From assembly GCF_014656135.1 (NCBI RefSeq), contig NZ_BNBV01000002.1:186001-250000 (forward strand): 64,000 nucleotides of DNA. Direction: 5' to 3'. The position numbers were made by a program, and so were the translations under genes. The stretch is from Streptomyces thermodiastaticus. GTDB lineage: Bacteria; Actinomycetota; Actinomycetes; Streptomycetales; Streptomycetaceae. The notes under the pieces were generated by a model, which worked only from the letters and a program-made list of their open reading frames with translations, had not been told where the DNA came from and did no database searches. Positions 1 through 8,223 of the stretch are shown here, piece after piece (within the stretch, counting starts at the first letter, position 1; each line of letters starts with the position of its first letter).

Positions 1-1023
1 CGCGGCCCGGAGGCGGCCCAGGCGGCCCCGGCCGCACAGCGTGCCGACGAGGCGGCCGGGGCGGCGCTGGCGGACTGGGTGCTGGCCGTGGAGGCCGACG
101 CCGGCGACTGGCCGGAGGAGCGGCTGGACCTGCTGCACGGCGTCACCCAGCTGATCGCCGTGGAACGCGACCGCCGCGACGCCGCCCGCACCGTGCGCCG
201 CCGGCTCGCCCAGGAGGTGCTGGAGCTGGTCCAGACGAGCGCGCCGCCCGCCGAGATCGCGGCCCGGCTGCGGGTCGCGGCACCGGTGCTGCTGCCCGGG
301 CTGGGCACCGCCCCGCACTGGCAGGTGGTGGTGGCCCGCCTGGAGCAGGAGGGCCGGGACACGGAGACCGGCCCCGCCGCGCAGGCGCTGCTGGAGGAGA
401 TCCTGGTCGATCCGCTCTCCACCGGGCCGGAGCCCTCCGACCGCATCGCGGTCGCCCACCTCGGGGACGAGGCCGTCGCCCTGGTGCCGCTGCCGTCCGT
501 GGCCGCCGACGCGGAGGGCCGGCAGTCCGGGATCCTCGCCGACGCGCTGCTGTCCGCCGTGGAGGGCCCGCTGTCGGCGGGCCTGGGCGACGGCGGCCGG
601 CTCACCGTCGGCGTCAGCGCGACCGTGCACGCGGCGGAGGGGCTGCGCGGCGCGCTGGAGGAGGCCCGGCACGCCCGGCGGGTCGCCGCGGCCCGCCCCG
701 GGCGGGTGTGCGCGGCCGGCCACCAGGAGCTGGCCTCCCATGTGCTGCTGCTGCCGTTCGTCCCGGACGACGTGCGCCGCGCCTTCACCGCCCGGCTGCT
801 GGACCCGCTGCGGGAGTACGACCGCCGGCACCGTGCCGAGCTGATACCGACCCTGGAGGCCTTCCTCGACTGCGACGGCTCCTGGACCCGCTGCGCGACC
901 CGGCTCCACCTGCACGTCAACACGCTGCGCTACCGGGTCGGGCGGATCGAGCAGCTGACGGGGCGCGACCTGTCCCGGCTGGAGGACAAGCTGGACTTCT
1001 TCCTGGCCCTGCGCATGAGCTGA
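1..1023 (+). CDS. PucR/CdaR-family transcriptional regulator (5' end outside window)
   Basis: The frame is open from base 1 and ends at the TGA at 1021, so the N-terminus lies outside the window. The last 60 residues hold the PucR C-terminal helix-turn-helix: LEAFLDCDGSWTRCATRLHL, then HVNTLRYRVGRIEQLTG, close to the family consensus in which an array-like HTH is followed by NTLRYRL..I. The middle part (VGVSATVHAAEGLRGALEEA) matches the degenerate GGDEF-like domain usual in PucR/CdaR proteins. Such proteins are DNA-binding activators or repressors of catabolic genes; the ligand cannot be read from this part. The stop codon lies inside a 23-bp direct repeat. Confidence 0.88.
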   Translation, partial: RGPEAAQAAPAAQRADEAAGAALADWVLAVEADAGDWPEERLDLLHGVTQLIAVERDRRDAARTVRRRLAQEVLELVQTSAPPAEIAARLRVAAPVLLPGLGTAPHWQVVVARLEQEGRDTETGPAAQALLEEILVDPLSTGPEPSDRIAVAHLGDEAVALVPLPSVAADAEGRQSGILADALLSAVEGPLSAGLGDGGRLTVGVSATVHAAEGLRGALEEARHARRVAAARPGRVCAAGHQELASHVLLLPFVPDDVRRAFTARLLDPLREYDRRHRAELIPTLEAFLDCDGSWTRCATRLHLHVNTLRYRVGRIEQLTGRDLSRLEDKLDFFLALRMS

Positions 1024-1058
1024 GGCCGGGCGGCCGGCCCTGCGCATGAGCTGAGGCC
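1005..1058. repeat. 23-bp direct duplication across the pucR stop codon
   Basis: Bases 1005-1027 and 1036-1058 are identical over 23 bp, 31 bp apart. The first copy encodes the C-terminal ALRMS and the stop; the second lies in the 3' untranslated region. It looks like a slippage duplication. Confidence 0.85.
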
Positions 1059-1146
1059 CGGCGGCGGACGGCGCCGCTCCCCCGGCCGTGAGGTGCGCCG
1101 CCGTGCGCGCCGCGGCGCGACGCCGCCCGCCGCGCGTCACACGAGT

Positions 1147-1164
1147 TTGTGAAATCTTTCACCC
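1147..1164. promoter_or_regulatory. Rex-like inverted repeat upstream of the TPR gene
   Basis: TTGTGAAATCTTTCACCC is an inverted repeat about 80 bp before the next start. The Streptomyces Rex operator is TTGTGAA-N4-TTCACAA; the left arm matches fully and the right arm 5 of 7. It may equally be the site of another regulator. Confidence 0.3.
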
Positions 1165-1243
1165 GCCCTCTTGGCCGGGCCGCCCGGTTCGTGCTGAGAT
1201 GCCGCCACCACCGAAGCTCGATGGCGTGCCAGGGGAGGGCAAC

Positions 1244-2026
1244 GTGGGGCCTGTCGAGATGTCTGGTAACGGAACGACCGCAGGTGACGATCCTCTCCAG
1301 ACCGCGGTATGGCGGCTGCGCTCCCGCGCCTGCTGGACCGACGCCGCGAACCTGCTGCCGTCGGGCACCGCGGCCGGCGCGCTGCAGCGGACCACGCTGC
1401 TGGTGGAGCGCTGTCTGTACACGGAGGACGGCTGGCAGGACGCGGAGGACGCGCTGCGGGCCGCGGAGGCCCTCGCGCACACCGACGAGGAACGCGGCAC
1501 GGCCGCTTGTGAACGCGGGTACTTGGCCTACGCGGCCACCCTGCACGGGGTGCGCGACCGCGCGGACGAGGCACGCTCGGCGCTGGGCCGGGCGGCGGCG
1601 CTGATCCCGCCGGGGGCACCGCAGCGGGCCCTGCTGGACTTCCGGCGCGGGCTGATCGCCGAGAACCTGGGCCGCTCCCCGCAGGCGGCGCGCGCCGCCT
1701 ACCGCCGTGCCCACGCGGGCGCCACCGCGCACTCCGACCGGCTCCTGCTCTCCTTCACCTGGCGGCACCTGGCCGGGATCGCCCTGCGCGAGGGCGAGGT
1801 GAGCGAGGCCCGGCACGGGTTCGCCGAGTCGCTGCGGATCCGGGAGGAGCTGGGCTATCTGGTCGGCACGGCGCCCGCGCTGGTGTCGCTGGCCGACACG
1901 GAGTCCGAGCCGGAGGCGTCACGGCTGCGGCAGGAGGCCCGCCGGCTGTTCCGGCTGCTGGGGGGCGTCCCCACCTGGCTGGCCCGGCAGCTGACCCCGC
2001 CGGCCCCGGACGCGGCGACCGCCTGA
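1244..2026 (+). CDS. TPR-like helical repeat protein, function unknown
   Basis: 260 aa with a GTG start at 1244, chosen because a strong GGGGAGGG ribosome-binding site lies just upstream; ATG 1259 is the alternative. The protein is rich in Ala, Leu and Arg and reads as antiparallel helix pairs of TPR type, for example DAEDALRAAEALAHTDEERG, TAACERGYLAYAATLHGVRD and later HGFAESLRIREELGYLVGTA, which resembles the TPR region of actinobacterial SARP and LuxR-LAL proteins. No DNA-binding domain, signal peptide or membrane segment is visible. A protein-protein adaptor role is an inference from the fold only. It is monocistronic, followed by a hairpin. Confidence 0.75.
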   Translation: MGPVEMSGNGTTAGDDPLQTAVWRLRSRACWTDAANLLPSGTAAGALQRTTLLVERCLYTEDGWQDAEDALRAAEALAHTDEERGTAACERGYLAYAATLHGVRDRADEARSALGRAAALIPPGAPQRALLDFRRGLIAENLGRSPQAARAAYRRAHAGATAHSDRLLLSFTWRHLAGIALREGEVSEARHGFAESLRIREELGYLVGTAPALVSLADTESEPEASRLRQEARRLFRLLGGVPTWLARQLTPPAPDAATA

Positions 2027-2050
2027 CCGCGCCGCTCCCGCCGTGCTCGT

Positions 2051-2070
2051 CCCGCCCCTGGGGGGGCGGG
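2051..2070. terminator. Hairpin between convergent genes
   Basis: CCCGCCCC-TGGG-GGGGCGGG forms an 8-bp GC stem between the convergent TPR and SDR genes, without a clear U tract. It probably ends transcription from both sides. Confidence 0.5.
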
Positions 2071-2076
2071 CGCGGG

Positions 2077-2838
2077 TCAGACCTGGCGGCCGGGGAGCAG
2101 AGGCAGGGCCTTGGAGCGCTGAGCGATCAGCTCGTCGTAGGTGCCGTCGCGTTCCGCCCAGCGGTGCATCCGGACTCCCTTGACCAGGATCTCCCGCGGG
2201 GTGGGCTCGGCCGCGAGCAGGTCCATGACCTCCGTGACGAAGTCCTCGAGCGGCAGCGCGTGCGGGTTCGGGATCTGCCGGCCGGGTACGGCGACGGCCG
2301 GCGGCACCAGCTCGACGACCTCCACCCCGGTGCCGTCCAGCTGCGCGCGCAGCGCCTCGGAGTAGGCGTGCACCGCGGCCTTCGAGGCGCCGTAGCTGGG
2401 CATGGGCGGGAACGGCAGGAAGCCGATGCCGGAGGAGACCGTGATGAAGGTGCCGGCGCCGCGTTCGAGCAGGTGCGGAGTGAAGGCGTCGACGACCCTG
2501 ATGGTGCCGTACAGGTTGGTGTCGATCGTCGTCCGCGCCGTCTCGAAGTGCGCGGGGTCGCGCACGTCCTCCAGCAGCATGACGCCGGACATCGCCACCA
2601 CCGTGTCCAGCTCGGGGTACCGGGAGATCACGGCGTCACGGCACGAGGCCACGCTGGCGGCGTCGGTGACGTCGATGCGGAATGTGCCGAAGCCGTCCTC
2701 GGCGAGCCGGGCGAGTGCCTCCGGGTTGCGGCCGCCGACGGCGACCGTGCTGCCCGCGGCGGCGAACCGCCGGGCCAGTTCGCGCCCGATGCCGGAGGTC
2801 CCGCCGACGACGAGCACGGTGCGGTTGGAGAGGTCCAC
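2077..2838 (-). CDS. SDR-family NAD(P)-dependent oxidoreductase
   Basis: 253 aa. The GTG start at 2838 (VDLSNRTVLVVGG) follows a GAAGGGAAG ribosome-binding site; the longer upstream frame has no convincing start. The Rossmann motif is GGTSGIG near residues 12-18, the central motif is MSGVM, and the catalytic set is S (TVSSGIGF) with YGASK, the classic YxxxK. Length and motifs fit a classical short-chain dehydrogenase of the DltE/YciK type. The substrate is unknown. It is divergent from an MmyB-type XRE regulator, an arrangement common in Streptomyces in which the regulator usually controls the SDR gene. Confidence 0.92.
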   Translation of the reverse strand: MDLSNRTVLVVGGTSGIGRELARRFAAAGSTVAVGGRNPEALARLAEDGFGTFRIDVTDAASVASCRDAVISRYPELDTVVAMSGVMLLEDVRDPAHFETARTTIDTNLYGTIRVVDAFTPHLLERGAGTFITVSSGIGFLPFPPMPSYGASKAAVHAYSEALRAQLDGTGVEVVELVPPAVAVPGRQIPNPHALPLEDFVTEVMDLLAAEPTPREILVKGVRMHRWAERDGTYDELIAQRSKALPLLPGRQV

Positions 2839-2913
2839 GAGTTCTTCCCTTCTGGTGCGAGGGGCGCGTCTTACGGGCGCGGCGGCGTGCGGGCCGCGGC
2901 GCACAGCGGGTGT

Positions 2914-2935
2914 CGCTGTCTGTTCCCGGACAGCG
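2914..2935. promoter_or_regulatory. Inverted repeat in the SDR/XRE divergent region
   Basis: CGCTGTC-N8-GACAGCG, with 7-bp perfect arms, lies between the two divergent genes. It is a candidate operator for the neighbouring XRE protein. Confidence 0.35.
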
Positions 2936-3101
2936 CTCGCAGTCTCGGCCGCGGGTCCCGGCGGCGGCAGTGCCCTCGTCTTCCCTGGTCCTGACAGGGC
3001 CCCCCTGCCGGGCCCGTGCCGCGTCTACGGTGGCGGCACAGGGACGCGGGCGGATACGCGGGCGGACGACGCGGATGCGTCGGCGGAAGGAGGGAGCCGG
3101 C

Positions 3102-4010
3102 ATGAAGGACGAGGACGGCACCGGCGTGGGCGACGAGGAGTCCGGCAACCGGCTCGGCCGCTACCTGCGGGCCCGGCGTGATCTGGTCTCGCCGGCGCAG
3201 GTGGGTCTGCCGTCCGGCGCAAGGCGCCGCGTGCCCGGGCTGCGCCGTGAGGAGGTGGCCCTGCTCGCCGGCATCAGTCCGGACTACTACCTGCGCCTGG
3301 AGCGGGGACGGGACAGGAATCCGTCACCTCAGGTCCTGGAGTCGCTGGCGCGCGTGCTGCAGCTCGACGACGTCGAGCGGACGTATCTGCTGGGGCTCGC
3401 CTCGGCCCGCCCCAGGGCCCCGCGCCGCAAGCGGCCCGAACACGTGCCGGCCCGCGCCCACCAGCTGCTCGCCCACCTGCAGATCCCCGCGTTCGTCGAG
3501 GGGCGCGCGTTCGACGTCCTGGCGTCCAACGCCCTGGCCGTCGCCCTCTCCCCCCGTCTCCGGCCGGGCCGGAACCGGCTGCGGTCCCTGCTGCTCGACC
3601 CCGAGGAGCGGGCGTTCCACGACGACTGGGAGACGGCCACCGCCCAGGCCGTCGCCACGCTGCGCAGCACCATCGGCGACGACATCGACGACCCCCGGTT
3701 CGTCGAGCTGGTCGGCGAACTCGCCCTGGCCAGTCAGCGTTTCCGCACCCTGTGGGCCCGTCACGACGTCCGCCCGCTCGACGGGGGCACCACCACGGTC
3801 CACCACCCCGTCGTCGGCGACCTGCGGCTGCACCGGGACAAACTCCCCCTCGGCGACGTCCTCCTCGTCGTCTACTACCCCGACAAGGGCAGCGAGAGCG
3901 ACGAGAAACTGCGGCTCCTCGCCTCGCTCGCCGAGCCCGGACCCGCCGGTCCGGCCCCCGGCCGGCCGGCGGACGACGCCCGGCAGCCGGGGCCGGCGAG
4001 CCCGGCCTGA
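3102..4010 (+). CDS. XRE-family regulator with MmyB-like ligand-binding domain
   Basis: 302 aa, ATG at 3102 preceded by GGAAGGAGGGA. Residues about 15-90 form an XRE helix-turn-helix with the signature RRVPGLRREEVALLAGIS then YYLRLERGRDRNPSPQVLES. The remainder (LQIPAFVEGRAFDVLASNAL, then DDWETATAQAVATLRS and the HPVVGDLRL segment) is the MmyB-like PAS-type ligand-binding domain. These actinobacterial regulators usually repress an adjacent divergent oxidoreductase gene, here the SDR gene at 2077-2838. The C-terminus ends in a Pro/Gly/Ala-rich tail. Confidence 0.92.
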   Translation: MKDEDGTGVGDEESGNRLGRYLRARRDLVSPAQVGLPSGARRRVPGLRREEVALLAGISPDYYLRLERGRDRNPSPQVLESLARVLQLDDVERTYLLGLASARPRAPRRKRPEHVPARAHQLLAHLQIPAFVEGRAFDVLASNALAVALSPRLRPGRNRLRSLLLDPEERAFHDDWETATAQAVATLRSTIGDDIDDPRFVELVGELALASQRFRTLWARHDVRPLDGGTTTVHHPVVGDLRLHRDKLPLGDVLLVVYYPDKGSESDEKLRLLASLAEPGPAGPAPGRPADDARQPGPASPA

Positions 4011-4024
4011 TCCGACACATCGAG

Positions 4025-4206
4025 GGCCTGTCGTTCGGATCATCCCGGCGTCGCGGGGCCTGGCACGCGCATCCGCCGCGTTGTCGTCACTCGCCGACGC
4101 TCCGCGTCGACTCCCTCCTCCGCCTTGCGGCTGCACGCACCGAAACCCGCTCGGGCCGTTCGAGAGGCACCGCACCTCGCAGCCGGGGTGATCCACACGA
4201 AAGGCC
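4025..4206. mobile_element. MITE-like 182-bp element with imperfect terminal inverted repeats
   Basis: The left end (4025-4048) and the reverse complement of the right end (4183-4206) match at 20 of 24 positions; both begin GGCCT and end CCCGG. The 134-bp interior has no plausible gene. The right end abuts the stop codon of the GntR gene, and the left end starts 14 bp after the XRE stop. Size, termini and lack of coding capacity fit a miniature inverted-repeat element or dispersed intergenic repeat. From memory, similar sequence is scattered through other Streptomyces genomes; I could not check this. No clear target-site duplication is seen. Confidence 0.5.
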
Positions 4207-5028
4207 TCAGCGGCCGGCCTCGCCGTAGTGCCTGCGCAGCACGTCCCGTATCGCGTCCAGGTCCTGTGCGATCAGGGCGTCCAGCAGGGCGCCGTGCTCG
4301 GCGGCTTGGGCGAGCAGCGCGGTGCGGGCGGGGCCGTAGGCGGTGCCGGGCTGCGGGCACTGGGTGCGGCGGTGCAGGTCGTCGGCGATCCGGACGAGCT
4401 GTTCGTTGCCGGACAGGGAGAGCACCGCGCGGTGGAAGACGCGGTCGGCCTCGGCGTAGGAGGCCCGGCGTCCACAGGCGGCGGCGCGCACGGCGGCCTC
4501 GGCGAGCGGGCGCAGCTGCGCCCACCGCTCGACCGGCACGGTGCGGGCCAGCCGCAGCACCACCGGGACCTCGATCAGAGCGCGCACCTCGGCCAGTTCG
4601 GCCAGTTCGCGGGCGTCGCGCCGGACCACCCGGAAGCCGCGGTTGGGCATCACCTCGACGGCACCCTCCAGCGCGAGCTGCTGCATGGCCTCGCGCACCG
4701 GGGTCGCCGAGACGCCGAACCGCTCGCCCAGGGCGGGCGCCGAGTACACCTCGCCGGGCCGCAGCTCGCCCTCGACCAGTGCGGCGCGCAGGGCGTCGAG
4801 GACCTGGCCGCGCACGGAGGGGCGCTGGACGGCGGCACGGGGGCGGGCGGGGGGCTGCTCGCCGTGCGTGTGCTCGCCGCGGGCGCCGTCCGCCGGCGGG
4901 GCGCCGGTCTCCCTCGGGGCCCGCTCGGGCCGGGGCTGCCGGGGCACGCGCGGGGTGCCGCCGCCCGGCCAGGCCGGCGGAACGTCCCTTCCGGTGGCCG
5001 CCGTGGAGTCTCGCGCGCCCTGCTTCAC
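4207..5028 (-). CDS. GntR-family (FadR-type) transcriptional regulator
   Basis: 273 aa; the GTG start at 5028 follows GGAGGAGAAC. The first 65 residues are a low-complexity Pro/Gly/Arg stretch. A GntR winged helix follows (about 70-135: VRGQVLDALRAALVEGELRP, ALGERFGVSATPVREAMQQL, then VMPNRGFRVV). The C-terminal half is an all-helical FCD domain with likely metal/ligand residues in VRALIE and FHRAVLSLSGNEQL. FCD regulators respond to small carboxylic acids. It is divergent from the FhuF-like gene, sharing a 165-bp region with an iron box, but nothing shows that it regulates iron genes. Confidence 0.9.
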   Translation of the reverse strand: MKQGARDSTAATGRDVPPAWPGGGTPRVPRQPRPERAPRETGAPPADGARGEHTHGEQPPARPRAAVQRPSVRGQVLDALRAALVEGELRPGEVYSAPALGERFGVSATPVREAMQQLALEGAVEVMPNRGFRVVRRDARELAELAEVRALIEVPVVLRLARTVPVERWAQLRPLAEAAVRAAACGRRASYAEADRVFHRAVLSLSGNEQLVRIADDLHRRTQCPQPGTAYGPARTALLAQAAEHGALLDALIAQDLDAIRDVLRRHYGEAGR

Positions 5029-5138
5029 CGTTCTCCTCCGGGCCTGGGGTGCTTGGGGTATTGGGGGCGGGTTGTCACTTGCCCGTCAAGCACCTTAGGC
5101 GCACGCAGCCCCGGGGTTCACATCCCGGCCGATCAGGG

Positions 5139-5157
5139 TAAGGTAAGGCTTACCTCA
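5139..5157. promoter_or_regulatory. Iron box (DmdR/IdeR operator)
   Basis: TAAGGTAAGGCTTACCTCA matches the actinobacterial iron-box consensus TTAGGTTAGGCTAACCTAA at 15 of 19 positions and is itself partly palindromic. It lies 37 bp upstream of the FhuF-like start, where a bound repressor would block transcription when Fe(II) is plentiful. Confidence 0.75.
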
Positions 5158-5193
5158 AATGCCCGTTCGTCGCGTCTGGATCGGTGGTGTCGC

Positions 5194-6018
5194 ATGCCCG
5201 TGCCCCCGTCGGCCACAGCGGACGCCTACGCCCGGCTCACCGAGGTGTACCCGCACCTCACCGTGACCGAGCTGGGCCCCGGCGAACGGATGCCGCGCGG
5301 GGACGGCTGGGTCGACGGCGCCGCGCTCGCACAGGGCGGGGCGGCCCTGGACGCGTTCCTGGCCTGGGACGAGGCGCAGGTGCTGCGCGACTACGGTAGT
5401 CGTGCCCGCCCCGATGTGGTGGCCGGCTTCGGCCTGCACCGCTACGCCTGGCCGGTGTGCCTGCTGTTCACCGTGCCCTGGTTCCTGCACCGGCGCGTGC
5501 CCCGGCTGCCGGCCGGCCAGGTCGGCTACCACCGCACCACGGGCCGCGCCGCCGTGCGCCCCCTCTCCTTCGCCTGCCTGCCCGGCGACCCCGCCGCCGC
5601 GCTGCCCGGCGCCCGGGTGGTGCCCGGCGAGGAGGCGCTGCGCGCCGAGCTGCGCGCCGCCGTCGCCGAGCATCTGACGCCCGTTCTGGCCGCCTTCGGC
5701 CCGCGCATGCGCCGGCGCGACCGCGCCCTGTGGGGCATGGCGACCGACGAGATCGTCGAGGGCCTGTGGTACGTAGCCCGTCTCCTCGGCGAACAGGAGC
5801 GGGCGAGGCGCGAGCTGGAGCTGCTGCTGCCCGGCGCCACCCGGCCCTATGCCGGCGCGGCCGCCTTCCGTGAGCTGACCGGGCCGAACGGCGAGTGCCT
5901 GCCCACCCGGGACCGGGTCAGCTGCTGCATGCTCTACACGGTGCGCCCCCAGGACACCTGCGCCACCTGCCCGCGCACCCGGGACGCGGACCGCGTGACC
6001 AAGGCCCTTGCGGCGTAG
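5194..6018 (+). CDS. FhuF-like (2Fe-2S) ferric-siderophore reductase
   Basis: 274 aa; ATG 5194 is the only good in-frame start after the iron box, with a weak ribosome-binding site. The C-terminus carries CC-x10-C-x2-C (CCMLYTVRPQDTCATC), the unusual [2Fe-2S] ligand pattern of FhuF and related siderophore-iron reductases. The N-terminal two thirds match the FhuF-like scaffold (GLHRYAWPVCLLFTVPWFLH). The protein should sit in the cytoplasm and reduce ferric iron from imported siderophores. The iron box supports expression under iron starvation. No siderophore transporter or biosynthesis gene is next to it, so it appears to be a solitary member of the regulon. Confidence 0.88.
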   Translation: MPVPPSATADAYARLTEVYPHLTVTELGPGERMPRGDGWVDGAALAQGGAALDAFLAWDEAQVLRDYGSRARPDVVAGFGLHRYAWPVCLLFTVPWFLHRRVPRLPAGQVGYHRTTGRAAVRPLSFACLPGDPAAALPGARVVPGEEALRAELRAAVAEHLTPVLAAFGPRMRRRDRALWGMATDEIVEGLWYVARLLGEQERARRELELLLPGATRPYAGAAAFRELTGPNGECLPTRDRVSCCMLYTVRPQDTCATCPRTRDADRVTKALAA

Positions 6019-6021
6019 GGA

Positions 6022-6042
6022 CGTCCGGCCGTTCGCCGGACG
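6022..6042 (+). terminator. Hairpin after the FhuF-like gene
   Basis: CGTCCGGC-CGTTC-GCCGGACG, an 8-bp perfect stem 3 bp after the stop codon. Confidence 0.65.
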
Positions 6043-6442
6043 GAGCGCCGGCGCTTGCCCAGCGCCGTCCGCCCGGCCCGCGGGTCGACGCGCGGGCCGA
6101 CAACCCGTGGCCGGGCAAAGGTGCGGGCGTGGCCGAAGCCGTACCGAGGAACCCGTCCCGCCGGCCGGCATCCCTTAAGATCATCCGTCGGCGGATCGCT
6201 GTGCGTGGGCGGGACTTCACAACTTCCCCACCCGACGCAGCGAGTTTCCACCGAACCACCCGTACGGGTAATCTGACGTCGAACTCAACTCCCGCCCCTC
6301 ATGCGGCAGTTCGAGCGGAACGCCGTCTTGGGCAGCCCCTCGCGTCTCCTTGGCGGCCTCTTGCCCCGAAACCCCCTGAGGGCCGCCGGGATTGGGCCAC
6401 CATGGCGGGCGTTACGCCCTATCCCCACGCAAGGGACCCCAG
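6043..6442. other. 400-bp intergenic stretch before the DUF2637 gene
   Basis: I see no gene here. A second GC hairpin (around 6072-6100, GGCCCGCG with CGCGGGCC) is present, and the stretch from about 6160 to 6300 is richer in A and T, as expected for a promoter. No specific operator could be named. Confidence 0.5.
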
Positions 6443-7486
6443 ATGAGACTGACCGACATATCGCTGAACTGGCTGCTTCCGGGCGCCGTGCTGCTCCTGG
6501 GCATGCTGGTGGCGGTGGCGGTGCTCGCGCGCAGCAAGCGGTCCAAAGGGAACACGAGCGCCGACGACTCGTGGGAGCGCAGCGAGGAGCGCCGCCGGCG
6601 CAAGGAGGCCATCTACGGCGTCGCCTCCTACGTTCTGCTGTTCTGCTGTGCGGCGGTGGCCGCGGCACTGTCCTTCCACGGTCTGGTCGGCTTCGGCGAG
6701 CAGAACCTCGGCCTGAGCGACGGCTGGCAGTACCTGGTGCCGTTCGGCCTCGACGGCGCCGCGATGTTCTGCTCCGTGCTCGCGGTGCGCGAGGCCAGCC
6801 ACGGTGACGCCGCCCTCGGCTCCCGCATCCTGGTGTGGCTGTTCGCCGCCGCGGCGGCCTGGTTCAACTGGGTGCACGCGCCCAGGGGTGCCGACCACGC
6901 GGGAGCGCCGCAGTTCTTCGCCGGCATGTCGCTGTCGGCGGCGGTGCTCTTCGACCGTGCGCTGAAGCAGACCCGCAGGGCCGCCCTGCGCGAGCAGGGC
7001 CTGGTGCCGCGCCCGCTGCCGCAGATCCGTGTGGTGCGCTGGCTGCGTGCTCCCCGTGAGACCTACCGTGCCTGGTCGCTGATGCTCCTGGAGGGTGTGC
7101 GCAGCCTGGACGAGGCCGTCGAGGAGGTGCGCGAGGACAAGCGCCAGAAGGAGGAGAAGCGCCGGCTGCGCCGTGAGCGGGAGCGCGTGGAGCGCGCCCA
7201 GCTGAAGGCGATCAGCCGCGGCCACCGGTTTCCGGGCCGTGGTGGCCGCACCGGTGAGACGCAGGCCCTGGAGGCCGGCCCCGGCCAGGCGGCCGCGGAG
7301 CCTGCCATAGCGCCGTCGTCGGACCAGCTTCCGGTGCCCGCTTCCCGCGCCTCGCTCCAGCCCGTCCGCCCCGGGTCCTCTGACCCGGTCACCGTGGACC
7401 TGACCGCGGAGGACGACACTCAGGCCCTGCCCCGGCTGGACTCGCTGGAGCGCAAGCTGAAGGACCTGGAGCAGCAGTTCGGTTAG
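6443..7486 (+). CDS. DUF2637 membrane protein with C-terminal coiled coil
   Basis: 347 aa, ATG at 6443. One N-terminal transmembrane helix (about 10-30, WLLPGAVLLLGMLVAVAVLA) is followed by a four-helix DUF2637 core (YGVASYVLLFCCAAVAAALS, GLDGAAMFCSVLAVREAS, ILVWLFAAAAAWFNWVHA, then FAGMSLSAAVLFDRALKQ). A highly charged coiled coil (about 215-265, EEVREDKRQKEEKRRLRRER) and a disordered acidic tail follow. DUF2637 proteins are actinobacterial and some are linked to plasmid spread (Spd) functions, but the molecular role is unknown. No conjugation genes are nearby, so a chromosomal membrane-scaffold role is possible. A strong terminator follows. Confidence 0.85.
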   Translation: MRLTDISLNWLLPGAVLLLGMLVAVAVLARSKRSKGNTSADDSWERSEERRRRKEAIYGVASYVLLFCCAAVAAALSFHGLVGFGEQNLGLSDGWQYLVPFGLDGAAMFCSVLAVREASHGDAALGSRILVWLFAAAAAWFNWVHAPRGADHAGAPQFFAGMSLSAAVLFDRALKQTRRAALREQGLVPRPLPQIRVVRWLRAPRETYRAWSLMLLEGVRSLDEAVEEVREDKRQKEEKRRLRRERERVERAQLKAISRGHRFPGRGGRTGETQALEAGPGQAAAEPAIAPSSDQLPVPASRASLQPVRPGSSDPVTVDLTAEDDTQALPRLDSLERKLKDLEQQFG

Positions 7487-7518
7487 ACCGCGAGGGTACG
7501 CAGCCGAGCTGCGTCGTC

Positions 7519-7556
7519 GGACAGGGGCGCGAGCCGTACGGGCCGCGCCCCTGTCC
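7519..7556 (+). terminator. Terminator after the DUF2637 gene
   Basis: A 13-bp perfect stem (GGACAGGGGCGCG with CGCGCCCCTGTCC) and a 12-nt loop lie 32 bp after the stop codon. Confidence 0.8.
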
Positions 7557-7609
7557 GTTCCGGCTGGGCGCCCGCCCCGGCATGCCTGCCGGTCCGTGGC
7601 CCGGTCCGC

Positions 7610-8098
7610 TCAGGCGGCCCGGGCGTCACCCAGCTCGAACCACACCGACTTGCCGACCCCGTGCGGGCGCACTCCCCAGGCGTCGGCGAGCGACTCCACC
7701 AGGACCAGCCCTCTGCCGCCGGTGTCGTCCCCGGCGTCCGGGACCCGGGGCAGCGGCCCGCGGGCCGTGAAGTCCCGTACCTCCACGCGCAGTTTGTGCG
7801 GGAACACGACGGCCGTCAGGATCGCGTCGTCGTCGGTGTGGACGAGCGCGTTGGTGACCAGTTCGCTGGTGAGCAGCTCGGCGACGTCCGACTCCTCCGG
7901 CTGCCTCCAGTGACGCAGCAGTTCGCGCACGGCCCGGCGCACCTCGGGCACCGCCTTCAGATCGGCCCGGCCCAGCCGGCGGCTCAGCCGGCGCACCTGC
8001 TGCGGTCCGTGAGCCGTGCCGTTCACCCCGTCGACGGGCCCTCTCGCCGCGGATGCCCCGGCCGTGACGGGGCCACCCCCTCGTGCCTGACTCGTCAT
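7610..8098 (-). CDS. RsbW/SpoIIAB-like ATP-binding protein
   Basis: 162 aa, start at 8098. GHKL-type ATPase fold: the N box is LTSELVTNALVHTDDD (E and N contact Mg-ATP), the G1 box is DAGDDTGGRGLVLVESLADA and the G2-like segment is VGKSVWFEL. The N-terminal 40 residues are disordered. Streptomyces have dozens of these stand-alone HATPase_c_2 proteins, which act as anti-sigma serine kinases or signalling ATPases. No sigma factor or anti-anti-sigma gene is adjacent, so the partner cannot be named. Confidence 0.88.
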   Translation of the reverse strand: MTSQARGGGPVTAGASAARGPVDGVNGTAHGPQQVRRLSRRLGRADLKAVPEVRRAVRELLRHWRQPEESDVAELLTSELVTNALVHTDDDAILTAVVFPHKLRVEVRDFTARGPLPRVPDAGDDTGGRGLVLVESLADAWGVRPHGVGKSVWFELGDARAA

Positions 8099-8223
8099 CT
8101 CCCCCGCCCGCGTCCCGTTGTCGGATCTCTGCCAGTTCGAACAGGTTCACGGGGATGTTTGCCCGATGGGACCTTGGGCCAGTCCTGACAAGCTGTCAGC
8201 GAACGGATGTGCGGTCGTGGTGT

